This document shows, one piece after another, positions 1 through 13,210 of a stretch of 64,000 bases of DNA. The first letter of the stretch is position 1. Each line of letters starts with the position of its first letter. The notes beneath the pieces were generated by a model. The model searched no databases, had not been told where the DNA came from, and worked only from the letters and a program-made list of their open reading frames with translations. A program made the translations under genes and the position numbers. The DNA is from Hirundichthys speculiger (Eukaryota; Chordata; Actinopteri; Beloniformes; Exocoetidae). Location of the stretch: contig JAGFBZ010000865.1 of NCBI GenBank assembly GCA_018398805.1, positions 3,038,001 through 3,102,000 of the forward strand, read 5' to 3'.

Positions 1-392
1 AATCACCAAAACATACTGAAAACGTTTCATTCAAAAGGTATCCAGAAAAATGCAACTAGTCATTGTGGATATTTTATATTTAATGAAAATTTATGTGATT
101 GGTGTGTCACAATATGAGCACCAAATTGATAATTATGTTTACTTTCATTTGCACACTTATGCACACAAATTACCACTTTAATAGCTGACTGAACCAAAGA
201 CTCAAGATAAGGTTTTTATTTGACAACACTTGCACAATGACCTACTGGACATGTTTGTGATTTGACTTTTGTACCTACTTATCATCTACCAGGTCACAAA
301 CAAAGGAACTGGGAAAATGCATGACTTTATCCTCACAAACTTCCTAACATTGTTCAGACCCTTTTGAATATATTTAATGTGACTGATCTTAG
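1..392 (+). other. fabp2 intron 1 (partial)
   Basis: AT-rich sequence upstream of fabp2 exon 2. I see no coding exon, including none that fits the FABP N-terminus, and no clear repeat. Confidence 0.6.
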
Positions 393-565
393 GAATTAAC
401 ATTGTGAAGAGGAAGCTGGCTGCTCACGACAACCTCAAGATAACCATCGAACAGACTGGAGAAAAGTTTCATGTCAAGGAGAGCAGTAATTTCCGTACCA
501 TTGACGTAGACTTTACTCTGGGGGTCCCCTTTGACTACAGCCTTGCAGATGGAACTGAACTAACG
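393..565 (+). CDS. fabp2: fabp2 exon 2
   Basis: The acceptor is ...gatcttag and the donor is gtgagc. The exon encodes INIVKRKLAAHDNLK through DGTELT, which covers the second half of the helical lid and the first beta strands. Confidence 0.93.
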
Positions 566-1167
566 GTGAGCATCTGGTGCAGCACTTTACTCCTAATCCC
601 TTAGAAATTGATCTCAACAAACCTTTCATGTAATAATTATTTTTCATCGAAACACTTGCACTGTCATTTCAACTTCTGAACTTCAACATCCGCAACAAAC
701 GGCTACTAAAAAAGCCAACGATGAATGCTTGACATTGTGCTGGATGCCAATTGTATTTAACTTTAATATTTTCTTTTTTTTCCCCACAGGGCTCATGGAC
801 CATGGAGGGAGACATGCTGAAAGGGTGCTTCAACAGGAAGGACAATGGAAACTTATTGACATCAACCAGAATCGTCCAAGGAGATGAACTCATTGAGGTA
901 GAGCTGATTTCACTGTGGATCCATGGAAATTAAAGCACAAAAATCTCATATGTGGGAAATGAAAGAAACCAGATTGAGCTGTGATTTTTTTTTGTAGTTT
1001 AATACATTTATTAACTCATTATGGACAAAGCCTTTGAATAAAATATAAAAATCATTATTATTATTCATTATTGTTTGCCCTCGTTAACTCCATCTGACGT
1101 CATCTTTCTTCCACAGAGCTACAACTATGAAGGTGTGGATGCAAAGAGGATTTTTAAGAGGAGTTAG
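393..1167 (+). CDS. fabp2: fabp2, intestinal fatty acid-binding protein (5'-partial, exons 2-4)
   Basis: This is a cytosolic carrier of long-chain fatty acids in enterocytes, of the intracellular lipid-binding beta-barrel family. Three exons are visible: 393-565, 790-897 and 1117-1167 (TAG stop). They carry the family's standard intron phases: exon 2 starts with the last two bases of a glycine codon, and the other junctions are phase 0. Recognisable pieces are VKRKLAAHDNLKITI, NFRTIDVDFTLGV, YSLADGTELT, SWTMEGDMLKG and the C-terminal YEGVDAKRIFKRS. The spacing and the ending KRIFK are FABP2-type rather than those of other FABP or CRBP members. The arginine in STRIVQGDELIE sits where FABP2 has its fatty-acid carboxylate-binding arginine. 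Exon 1 (about 24 residues) was not found in 1-392 and must lie left of the window. The neighbouring usp53 in convergent orientation agrees with mammalian synteny. Confidence 0.95.
790..897 (+). CDS. fabp2: fabp2 exon 3
   Basis: A 36-codon exon in phase 0 at both ends, preceded by ...tccccacag and followed by gtagag. It encodes GSWTMEGDMLKG through GDELIE, including the ligand-pocket arginine. Confidence 0.93.
1117..1167 (+). CDS. fabp2: fabp2 exon 4 (C-terminus)
   Basis: The acceptor is ...cttccacag. It encodes SYNYEGVDAKRIFKRS and a TAG stop. This is the short terminal exon typical of the FABP family. Confidence 0.93.
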   Translation, partial: SYNYEGVDAKRIFKRS

Positions 1168-1289
1168 ACCAAATGGCTCTTCTAAACTGAAGTGAAAGAT
1201 GTTTGATTTCAGAATTAAGTACAGTATTGTGATGAACTGCTTAAACTGCAAAAGGAGCCCGATTTGTGATGTTTTTTTATACTTGCACG

Positions 1290-1302
1290 AATAAAGAATA
1301 AA
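1290..1302 (+). terminator. fabp2 polyadenylation signals
   Basis: Two AATAAA hexamers, at 1290-1295 and 1297-1302, lie about 125 bases after the fabp2 stop codon. They imply a short 3' UTR. Confidence 0.75.
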
Positions 1303-3559
1303 CCTAATCTTTACTCGACCATGGAGCATTTAATAAAATGTCAAGAGCTCATTTCAACAATAATGACTACTGACGCATGACAGCAGGATGCAACGAGGCC
1401 CCACATCAGACCTGTATCTGAGCAGATAACGTGAATGGTGCCATGTGGAAAGTGTTCTTGTCTTCTTCAGTGTTAATTCAATCCGATATGATTCTAAGGT
1501 TCCTGTATGTCCCTGTATGTTCGGCCAAAGATAAAAAATATATATATATATATATATATGTATATATCAGTGTGCGGGTGACACAGCAGAGCATCACTTC
1601 TTGTCAAACAAGGAGCTTTCACTTAACACAACAGACTGTGGGTGCATGACATATATATATACAGGCAATAACTCAGATTAAGTAAAAGAAAAGAGATATT
1701 AATCATTAAGCTGCCCAGGAGGCCAGTGTTTGGACTTGGATGTGTAAAATTTTTCAAGACAACTGAACCTGCTGTAAGAAGCACTGACTGTGGCTTCCAA
1801 GTATTAAAGGGAATTAAATACACAGAGACACACACACACACACACTGTACAGTGGTGACCTTTTTGAATGTTGCTGTTGGTTTAGTACAGTTATGTCCAA
1901 AAAGCTTGTGATGGCACCTCCTGTTGTCTTTCATTCATCCCCTCAATGACCAAAGGGTGGTTCACTCAGAAAATAAAGGTGCTAAAAAACATCAAGGCAT
2001 AGTTGATCCAACTGATGACACAATTTATGAATTTGAAGCAAAACTTGTGTGAAAACAAGGCAATCCTTTTTTTTTCCAAAAAAATAAAGTAGAAGGGAAA
2101 AAAAGGAATATGAAGGATAACATTAATGTGATCTAGTCCATATGGTTAGATTTGATTCTTCATCTTATCCAATTATGTTTCTAATATCTGTCAGTGAATT
2201 TATGTCAAACATCTGATATTAAATGATGTATAGACACTGTCGATCTTGTGGCAATCTATCATCTTGTGATAGATGGTCCAGTGCCACGCGTGTTGCTCTG
2301 TCCCGAGTGTCAGTGGGAGATTGATAAAACTGCTCCATTAAATAATGCGTAGTCACTTTTTGCCGGAATTTAAATGTTGTACATAAATAAAGAAACCATG
2401 ATAAATGTGAGTTGCTGCAACGATTAGCAGTTAAGGTGTCACCGCGCACATGTAAAACTTAAATACCCAGAAGTCCATTATTAGATCATATGGAGCACTA
2501 ATCTTCATTAGGGATCAAAACGATGCAAATCGAAGCAACTTAGAGAAAGGAAAATGTGTTTGTAGCAAAATGGCAATTAATGTCAGCACTTGCAACATCC
2601 CAGGACAAAGGTCACTCCGAAGAGATAAGGAAATGTGCACAAAGTTTAGAAACAGAAGTGCAGAATGTGTAGGAAATGACTTGGCAATGTAGTCAGCAGA
2701 AATTACAAATCATTTTATGTATATCTGAAAGGGGAGCAACATTGATTTTTACATTGTTGGAAATGTTGGACAAACACAATACAAAGACTTTGAAAAAAAA
2801 CACCAAAATGTGTCTTTCAAGTCATCTTTAAAGTACAGCAGATCTGAGTGAATGCATAGCATGTCTTGAACATTTGGGTGTTTCCAGTGTATTGTTGGTA
2901 TCATACACTTACTTGAAATGCATAAACAGTACTCTGTATTCTAGTGTGAGGGAGAGAAAAAAAAACATTCAAGTGTTCAACTCAGTCATGGTTAGAAATT
3001 GCTACTTGATGAAGTAATTTTTATTACAATTAAATAGAATCCCATATAATGTCAACTGGACTCAAGGGTCTAGCACTTTCATGCTCATGCTCACGCTGCA
3101 CACACAGCTAGTATGATCTTTTAAAGGCCACATGCAGGTTTCAGAATCAGAAGATTATTGTTACGAACAAGAATTTCAGTACGTCAAGGTTAGTAATTAT
3201 GGCATCATTGTGAAAACACTGCAAATGTAGACCTGTTGAAATCTGTCTACTGAAAGAGGAAGACTGGAAAAAGGTATACTCTGACATCACTGTGAATTAC
3301 AAAAGAAGGATTACAAGAACCAGCAAATCGAAGGTAGAATATACAAGGTTGTGTGATTGTGTACAGTGACATAGTGAATAGCCTGAGGGCTGCCCCATCT
3401 ACTGAATCACATGCTCTAAAAACAGTATATTTTGTAGACTGCCACAAACTGAATGCAGCCATGCAAAAATCACATTTTAATAAATCGAGTTAATCACAAT
3501 CTTTGTCAACAGATTTTCACGGAAAGACGGGGTGACTGACTTGAGATGGCTCACAGTCA
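1303..3559. other. fabp2-usp53 intergenic region
   Basis: This lies between the 3' ends of two convergent genes. It holds short TA runs (about 1540-1560 and 1650-1660) and a CA run (about 1830-1847). No ORF resembles a protein I know. In mammals C4orf3 lies in this interval; I looked for its small transmembrane product on the + strand and did not find it. Confidence 0.5.
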
Positions 3560-4311
3560 TTTATTAACACATAAATGTTGTAAAACAGAACCCAAATTAT
3601 AGCACTTGAAACAAATCAGTAACTAAACATGGATAAGCTTTGCATTATCTATCATCCGATGCGATTAAAGCCCCGCGTGTGCCGGGCGTTATCAATCAAC
3701 CCAGATATAAATAATAAAACATTTCCAATCCGTTTCCTCTGTCGGGCTTTATCAGGTGATGTGCCTTCAACCTGTGGTGATTTTATCCGGGTTTTCAGAA
3801 CAATATTGTCTTTGTAAAGTATCTTCAGGATATGGTTTAGTTTTAAAATGCTGTGAATCTTGTTGTTAATGTACAGACCATACTATCATCTGTGGACAAC
3901 CATAATCTCTCAATGCTCACCTTAAATCTATTTAAATGTCTTCACTACTGCAGCACATCTGCAGAACTATTGCACAAAAAGGAGTAAAAATAAATATATA
4001 TTTTAGACTTGACATGAGATGCTTAAAAATAGATATAAAAACTAAACAACTCTGTGCAAACTGAAAAAACAAAAAGATTTTGGTTCACAGCAATACTGTG
4101 GCGTGAAGGAAGATATATGTGATCGTTGATAATCCATCAAACAATGCATAACAGCATTTAGAATTAGGCTTTACTGATGTGACAAGCTTGCATAAATAAT
4201 TTCCACCCAGTTTGGAAATGTCGGGGCTACCGAACATACTTCCATTCTGTAAACTCTTTGGCATCCAGTTATACCGTCCGTCCGTGTAAACAAAACTCAC
4301 CGAGTTAACAA
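3560..4311 (-). other. usp53 probable 3' UTR
   Basis: Sequence after the usp53 stop with no coding signal. The first AATAAA on the - strand is at 3565-3560, about 750 bases downstream, and is the best polyadenylation candidate. Confidence 0.45.
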
Positions 4312-4388
4312 TCATAAAAAGCCACGCTGGTCCAGTCCTTTGGCTGTCACTGGGTTCCATTTTGCAGTGGGTTTATTGCTATTATGGC
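4312..4388 (-). CDS. usp53: usp53 coding exon 14 (C-terminal tail)
   Basis: The acceptor is ...ttttctctacag. It encodes about 25 residues ending LDQRGFL and a TGA stop at 4314-4312. The phase fits exon 13. The product is longer here than the human C-terminus I recall, so the tail may be fish-specific or isoform-specific. Confidence 0.82.
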
Positions 4389-7300
4389 CTGTAGAGAAAA
4401 AAAAAAGAAGAGACAGTCTTGTTGAAAAATATCTACTTTATTACTGTACTATGGGTTTACATTGGCACACCATTAAATAAATAAAAAAATAATACGGTGT
4501 TATCTTGTCTGTTTCGGTTGCCTTTCTAACGAGACTTACTTGTTTCAGGTCTGACTTTTGGCACGTCTTGTGAGGGTGGGTCATTGGGGAGTGTGTGGCT
4601 GTTATCTCTGCGCTCGCTGGCAGTTGCTGTCCGTGGCACCGTGGCAGAGAGCACCAGAGGCCTCTGGTTGTGGTACTTGAGACGGTACGTTTCCGTCATG
4701 CAGTTATCCACGTTGAAATAGGTTGTCAGAGAAACCTCTTGAGCTGGCGCTGCCTGTTCCGCTCTGCACCCAGTTAGTCTTTCCTCGCTTTCACATGATG
4801 ATTGAGTGCTCCTCTCCGGGTCAGAGCCTGACTTCGAGCTTGCATCCGAGAAGGTTCGTAGGCCCGACATGTCAGGCTTCCTGCGAGGACTGATGTATGA
4901 TGTGGATGAAAGGCGGGGACTGGATGGAAAGGGCTCTTGAAGCATCCTGGGACGAAAAACTGAATGGCTTGCTTCGCCCTGGTGGGGAGACATCCGCTGG
5001 GTGGAACGAAGGCTAGGCGACCCTGTTGTACCAAGCTGGCGCTGGTTGTTCAGCTGGAGAGGTTCTGCAGTGCCGTTGCTGGGAGGGTGGTATGGCAGGG
5101 CTATGTTGGAGCACTGGGAATCAGAAGTGACAGCCTCGCTGTTACTGGAGAGGTAAGTGCTTTCCCTGTCCTCGGGCTCAGAGAGAGCGAGATCATCAGA
5201 GCTGTTCCATTCTGAGCTACTGGTTTTTGTGATCTGCCTTAGAAATGTACTTTCACCACTGTGTCCTCGACAGTTTGTCAACTCCTGTTGCTCACTCTGC
5301 CTGTTATCTGAACCAGTAGAGCTCTTCTCTGAGGATACAGCTTTTTTGGAGCTGCTGGTACTTCCACTTCCGTCTACAAAAAAGCAAAAGAATAAAAAAA
5401 ATGATCATTTAAATTGTTTGGACATACAAATGAATGCATAGCATACCCTTAAAGGATCCATATTATGCTTTTCCTGACTTTCAAAGGTACAAGGTGGTCT
5501 TAAACTGTCATATATCCAGTTTCCAGGTCGTGTACCTGTCATTTTAAGGGGTGTGCAGGTGATGAAGTAATAAAGGTTTTGAAAGAGGAATTTAATGTTG
5601 CTTACGCAAACATTAAATGTATCTGCAGATTTGTCCTCTAAACACCAAGACAGATCAAACCCACCCATGCATCTATCCCCATGTGTTTCCATGGATTTTG
5701 TAGCATGTTGGCCACACAGTTCCTACATTTTTCTCTTAATCTTTTGTCTAATATGGGTTTTTGTTCATGTAAAGGGTGTCGACTCCATGAAAGAAACGTG
5801 TGTCGTAGCAGATGTTACAAACACCTCAAACAATCCACAGTTTTGATTTCACTGCATCATAAAACACTTGTATTACAATTAAGCATGCCACGATTCACTC
5901 AACTCACGATACAATTCAAATCACCATTCGAATCATGTACAATACAAAATTAATTTTCAGGCACATGACTGATTTTTTTATTTTATTATTATTTCTCTTA
6001 CACAAATCCAACCGTTTCCTTTTTAACAATACTGCAGTGTTTTCTCTTACGCACTTTTCAATACAGTAGATTAGAACTAGCAGCAAATGACAAAAAATGT
6101 TATCAGTTCCCTTCTTCTTCTTTTTTTTTTTTTTTTTACAATACTGTTGTTTTCTTATCCTCTTTATACCTGCATAGCAAATGACTGGAAAGTGGAAAGT
6201 GTTTTATCAACTCTCAAATCTGTCAAATCCTGTTTTTTTTTTCTCTTTTTTTTACAATAAGCCTACTGCCCTCTTTTCAATAAATCAGTACAGTATCAAG
6301 ATTTATTTTCCTTTAGTACATAACAAGTCAACTCTATTTAAAGCCAGGCATCATACAAACATAACAAAATTGGTCTTTTCTCACACTCTTTCCAAATCAA
6401 TGCTGCATAACAGAAGGCTTTTTTTTTTTTAAATTCCTGAGGTAGATAAGCCAGGCACAAACTAAGGCATATTTGTTTTTGTCTGAACAAAAAATTAAAT
6501 ACCAATTTACCGTATTGACCCGAATATAGGACGACTCTGATTATAAGACAACCCCTATTTTTCAAATATCATTTTGGGAAAATAAAAATATGATGAAGAC
6601 GATAAAGTGATTCATAAAACAACTTTTTATTGTACAATTACTATTTTAAAAAATCACAGAGATAACATTCTGCTGTATTGTTAAACATTTCAATGATTTC
6701 ATCTTTTTTAGGAAGTATGGTACCATACTTAAGGTAAGGTACATGTCAGGTTTCCATGTTATTTAAGATCAAGGTATAGTACTATTTATTAATAAAGTTT
6801 ATTCTCTTAAAATCTGAGACTATGACTCAGTGAATAAGCAACAACCATGCAGTTCAATAACTGTATAATCATCAAAGTGGAGTTATATTCAGTTTCAAGA
6901 ACAACATTAATAACTCAATCTATAAAAAACAAATTCTGGACTGCAAAAAAACTTTCTAACCCCTTTGCTCAAGTCGGTCGCATGATCCTCCATTTTACAT
7001 CAGATCCTGCTCGCATGCGTTCACTGTGATGCTCCATTCACTTATTGTTTACTTGGGGCGGCTCCATCTAGTGGCACAGATGTGTAACGACAAGAGCACG
7101 TTGCACGTAGCACGTCACATGTAGAGCCGCATATAATGACATTGAACAAGAACGTAGTTTAACTCGAGTCCGCTCTCTGCTGGCCTGGAGGCCACATCGC
7201 AATTCATCGCTCAGTTAAATCGATTCGAAGTGTAAAAAAATTGAAAATTAAAAAATTGATTTGAATCGATTTTTTTCAAAAATTGCGGCATGCCTAATTA

Positions 7301-10300
7301 CAATAAATAACATTACCTTGAACTCGGACTGTACTTCAGATGTGAAAGTGGAGCTTGGTCGTATTTTTTGCCCTGAGGTTTGGCTTGATGTTTTCCTTTA
7401 AAGAAGAAAGAGAAAACAATGAGGAAAGACATGTCTGCAGTGCAATCCTCTTCTGGGACTGTCATGGTTTGGGGCTGATTTATGTGGTCTTGGGTTTGGT
7501 GTTTGTGTTGTTTTTCTAGGTTTTTTTTCTTGATTTTCTTGTGTTCTTTTCTGTTGACATTAACTTTACCCCCCCACTTTACTTTGAAAGTTTCTTTCCC
7601 TGTTGACTTCTGTTGTACTTCTTCTTGTTCATCTCCCTGATTGTTTGCACCTGTGTCTTCTTTGTTCCTGGGTCTTTTCCCTTCTTGATTTGCTGATCCG
7701 TCCGTTGACATACCCATGTTCCTGCCCTGCTGTCCATCTACTTTTGTAAATTCTTCAGTTGAGCTTTTTGTTCCTGTTTTATAATATTGATGGACTTAGT
7801 TAGATCCTCTTGCTCTCCTGCATTTTGGGTTCAACCCTTGGCACCTCTGACAGGAAGAGCATTTTTGTACTTGTGATCAAAGAAATAAATTAAATTAAAG
7901 GGAAACCAAGATACATTTTCTGTCTGCTGCATCCTTTTAGCAGCGCTGCTTTAGTCCTAGCATGTACTGGGCACTTCTCCTCATTCTACCCTCTGTATAT
8001 GCTATTACTGCTGTCTCAAACTTTGCATTTCTCTTTTTCTCTCTTTATCTCATGGTAGGCATCACTGGACTAATCTCTTTGTGTTTGTTGGCTTCACTTT
8101 CCAGTCCTCTCACACCCCCCCCAACCGCTCGAGGCAGATGGCCATCCTTCCTGAGCCTGCTTCTGTGGAGGTTTCTTCCTGTTAAAAACGAGCTCTCACT
8201 CTCGACTGCGACATGCCACCTTTCCCATGCTCAGGATGGGCGACTGAGTCAGACTGAACATACCATACAATATTCTGGCTTCCTTCTTGTGGTGGGGCAT
8301 TTTACACTGAGCTGAATATATTGAATTATATTATCAACGGACTGAACTGGACGGTATTTACTTGGAATTATACTGCACTTGTTTATTTTCTTTGTAAAGT
8401 GCCCTTCAATGACTAATTCCTGTGAACCAGCATTATATTAATTCATTGAAATGAACTGAATTCATGTCATAACAGTTCCATTTCCTTCAACACTAAGTAG
8501 AGGCTGATCATTTTCTCGAACTATGAGCCAGGTATTCACACATGCACAGGTGAAACACACACAATATGTAAGTGCAAAATACTCATTAGGAAGATAAACA
8601 GAGCCCAAATAATGCACATCTGCTGTAGTCTTCTTAAGACACAAGGTGGCAGCAGCTAAGAGTCAATCTCACTCGATTTCCTCAAAGCTGGATGGACCCA
8701 TCACCCCTTTCACTTCATGCACCAGCGAGGCAGCGTGATGCTGGATTCCTTCCTTTTAAAAATAGACGTGTTTTTTTTTTTCCTTTGCTGTAGCCCCAGA
8801 GAGGTCCATGCAAGGTTATAAACTTTAGCTGTTGTTTGGAAACACTGCCTCCTGAGTCACATAGCCTTGATAAAGCATCAAGTGCAGCACACAACGATAT
8901 TTTATGACAATGCCAGCAGTCGGGTCCAGCTGCACTATCTGAATGAGCTTTGCAGGATTATCATCAGATTAATGCCTGAGCACAGCTGAATGGGTGAGGA
9001 GGTTAAATAAGTAAGTCCAGGCTCAGAAATCAACATTACTTGGTTTTAAATGATGTCTAGGTTGTCAGTAACAAGTGCAGATCACGCATGTTTACAGCAA
9101 CAGTTTTTGTCGTGGTTATTCAAAGCATGCATTTGTTATCAGTCCAGGTTTTTACTTTTCCAGAAAATAATAATAAAAAAAAAGAAATCTTCAAAAGTCC
9201 CTAAAATCTTGAAACTTACCATTGTGTGAAGGTGAGGACGTAATACTTGATTTTGCATTGGCTCCCTTTTGGTGCAGCTGGCTGAAAGCAGAGAAACACA
9301 GTTGAGCACGTTTTCGAGCTAAAAAGTCAGCAAGTACTTGGAACAAAAACTAATACAATAAAAAAAGTCTCCATTTGTTGCCAAAGTTATGAGATTTTGG
9401 CAATGCATGCAGAAAACCAGAGAAAACACTGGCATTGGTTTTGCTATTATTTTTAAAAGATCCGGTTGGCGCAATATACTGGAGATCTGGTGATATCAAG
9501 CTTTTAGATATATATATATATTTTTGACTTATATTACATTTTAACCATAATTTAGGGTTTTAGTGAGGAGCCCCCCCCCCAATGAAATATGTAGTCCATA
9601 ATACTAATGGCTAAGTAAGAGCGTTGGTATCCAAAAGCAAATTTGGTCCCGAAATTTCATTCTGATTTTTACTTAAACGTTTGTCTACAAACCAATAAAT
9701 GAGAGCACAACATAAAATGAGTTGTGCTATTTTAAAATAAAGTTCAGGTCAATCAGTGACGTATTACTTGCAGTTCGTAATAAACCTTTCTGTGCGTGTA
9801 AAACATCTGTTACGTCTGCGTGTGAGAGGACTCTAGTGTCATAACCATGAGAACAAAGGATTTGGTCGGTCCAGGGCACTGTGGCTTGTGTGTGGACAGA
9901 CTACAAAACCTGCCTGACATCACCTGACAAACTATAACTCCTGCAACATGATGCGGCCCTCTGGTCTGCACACCAACCAGTCAAACAGACTTGACCAGGG
10001 GACGAAGCTGGAAAATCAAAGTGGTAATACCTTAGTAATGAAGGTAATGAAATCTTTTCTTTAAGCGCATCCTACATGTATCAACTACAACAATAATACT
10101 TTCCCCACTAAACAAGAGTAAAAATAAGAATAAATATGAATTGAATCTTTAATTACTGGAATTGTTTTATATCTTACAACATTACAAAATATGCCAGCTG
10201 CAAGCATCTTTTCAAATCTCCAAAGGTGACCGTGACACAGGGCCCCCAAAAAACTTTTTCATAATCTTGAAAACATGTAAGTGAACATGTAACAAAGCAC

Positions 10301-13179
10301 ACCGATACTTTAAACACATATCCAGTGATTGCAAAAGAAAACAACTTTGTATCAGCGTCCCAGTTTGAAAACGTAGGAATCCAGAGCAGTGATTTCTTTT
10401 ACACCTCCATATTTAGCAGCTAGTAAAATAAAATAAAAAAAAAAGGAAAATGAAGTCAAAACTGGATTTTCTTCCTTCAGAATCAAATATTGTCTTTGTT
10501 TTGAGGCCATAAATAAACTCACCATAAATAAACGCATCCCGAGTTGCACTAGGGATGCAACTCGGTAAAATACCGAAACTGTTCAGTACAACCTGCACGG
10601 GACAATACGCTTTTATGTCCGCGGTATTTATGTTCCAATAACTTTGCATTGGACTTGCATGTGAGCGTGCGTGCCTTTTAGGCAACAGGCCCACCACTGC
10701 AGGTCAGTGTGCACTCGCCTCCGCTCACTCACAGTGACCAGCTTATCACACTTTGGCCGGATGGCTGCAGGTCATAGATGCAGAAAAAAAAAAACATGCA
10801 GGCATGGCCAGCGGTAGCGGAGAAATTGGGAAAAAAATGTTATTAATCACCGGTGTGGGAGCATTTTGGTTTTGCTGTTGAATACACCGGCGAGGGAGTG
10901 AAAACAGTTAACAGAACGCAATCTTCCACCTCCCTAAACCCGGATCTTACCTGCGTAAGATCCAGTTGTTACCAGATGTGCGTCTTGGCGTAGCTGATAT
11001 GCTTTTTAAAATACTGCAGAACGAATCATTGGATGCGCATTTAAAAATCACGAACAATTAATGTTCCTGTCCCTCCTCGACCACCAACAGTTTCAGACAT
11101 ATCGGAAATAAATTCCTGCATCCAACCTTTTCCAGCTTGACACCAGAGACAAAGATCTCTTTGGTTTCCTCCACAGCAGACATCTGAATGAGATCATACC
11201 ACAGCTGTACAGACTGACGTGTCTGGCTGTGACTATTCCCACATCCACCACAACTGCTGACCAGACATCCTCTGACCTCAAGAGAATAAAAACGTATGCA
11301 AGTAATACGTGATGCGTAATCGAGAGGTAAGAGTCGTTTGTGCACGTCCACATGTGACCAGGTGGACGCACATTTATGCCATTTGGATGCGCTCTTTTAC
11401 GCGCCGAACATGCGAGTTGCGCTTTCCCCAAACTCGGTATCTTGCGATCGTGGGTTTAGGGTAACGGGTGGTCTGAAACTATACCGAATCCGTACCAAAA
11501 CCGTGACACAAAAACAGCGGTACGGACCGTACCGTGAGCCACCTGTACCATTGCACCCCTACAACTCACCATGGTAGATTATATCTACCATGGAACATCA
11601 CAAACCCCAAGACCCTCACAATTGTAAACTGCATGCTTGGGTCGGATGGTGTGCTTTTTCCTCGGCCCATAAAGCTGTTCCTGGTCTACTATCAAACTAA
11701 ATGCAGGCCTACGTCCTTCAGAAAAGTATGGGACATTATTGTAGCAGGTCATAAAACTGGGCCATGCACCAGGACCATGGCTCCATGCACATCAGCAAAT
11801 CTACAACAAAATGCTCGGGGGGGGGGGGGGGGGGGGGGGGGGGTCACGTTGCAATGACCCTTTCAAAATCCAAAATACCTAATCCAGTGACAGGACCTTA
11901 AGAAAACTGTGCTTATACAGATGTCTGCATACCTCAATGAACTGAAGCAATGTTGTAAAAAACAATGGGACAAAATCCCTCCATGATGATATGAGAGACT
12001 GATAACGTCATACAGGAAACAATTATCTCAACTTACTGCTGCTAAAGCTGGTTTTACACGCTGTTTAACCTTTCTGTCGTGTTCGGGTCAAATCTGTCCG
12101 ATTTCCTACTTCCATCAATCATAAATATTGTGTTTTACATTTGATTGTCTCAGGGCCTTATGATATCCTCCACACTAGCCATTTGAACATATATAATTGT
12201 TGATTACCATTTTCTCTGAATTTTGAGTAGTTTATTCAACTTTGTAACACCTGTGGTGTTCCCGGTCAAAAATGACCACCATAGGAAATTAATGGTTGAC
12301 CCTAGATTGTGTTCATCCATCAGATTGTACACAACCACAAATACACCACCATACACACACCACACCACCCCACGTGAACCCCTTTCAGACTGAACAAATA
12401 GGTGTCTCCTATTCCCTCCTCATTCCTGTGCTTATGTGCCCATCCCACCACATGAACCACACTTTCCAAACTAAATGTATAACACTAACACTTGTTCCAC
12501 ATTTCAAAGTAAACAATTAGGTGTTTGTTATAAGAACCGTCTCTTTCCCAGGCTTATGTGCCCATCCCCCCACGTGAACCGCACTTTCCAATACAAAATG
12601 TATCGTATCTTCTCAGAGACCCCTTATATATAGTTTTTTTGTGTCCATTGCCCTCATTTTGCTATGAACACGTAGACTAGGCGCCCGATCAGATGATTTC
12701 TTGTCAGAAAAGCTCTGGACCTTTTGTTTCAACCTGATGAACAGGAGATTGAAGTTCAACCAGAAATAGAGGACGATGTCTCAGAAATAGAAGACAACAT
12801 TCATCTGAATATGATCCCTTTGAATTATTTGACAACATTCCCGTTCTGCACCGGACAGCTTCCACAGCCCGGAGTAGTGGTGGGAGCTGTCCGGTGCTGA
12901 ACATTCACGTTCGAGCCCACAGCCCAGACTAGTGGTGGGAGCTGTCCAGTGCTGAACGTGAATGTTCAGCACTGGACAGCTCTCACAGCCTGGAGAAGTG
13001 GTGGGAGCTGTCTGGTGCTGAACAATCACATTCCGGCTCACAGCCCGGTGTAGCGGTGGGAGCTGTCCCGTGATATTCCAGTGTAAAGATGGCAATTTTC
13101 TCTGGTATTCATCCACCAAGGAAAGAGGAGGAAGAGCACACTCCTGTGTGTGAAGACACATGTGAAGACATAGCCCCCC

Positions 13180-13210
<31 letters not shown>

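Noticed and set aside
4595..5441. Open frames on the + strand and other - strand frames across usp53 exon 13
   Set aside because: They are shadows of the usp53 exon; only the chosen frame carries USP53 motifs and fits the splice phases.
11058..11431. Two overlapping - strand ORFs (about 100 codons) and their counterparts at 47,844-48,293
   Set aside because: They lie inside the two copies of a non-autonomous hAT-like element and match no transposase.
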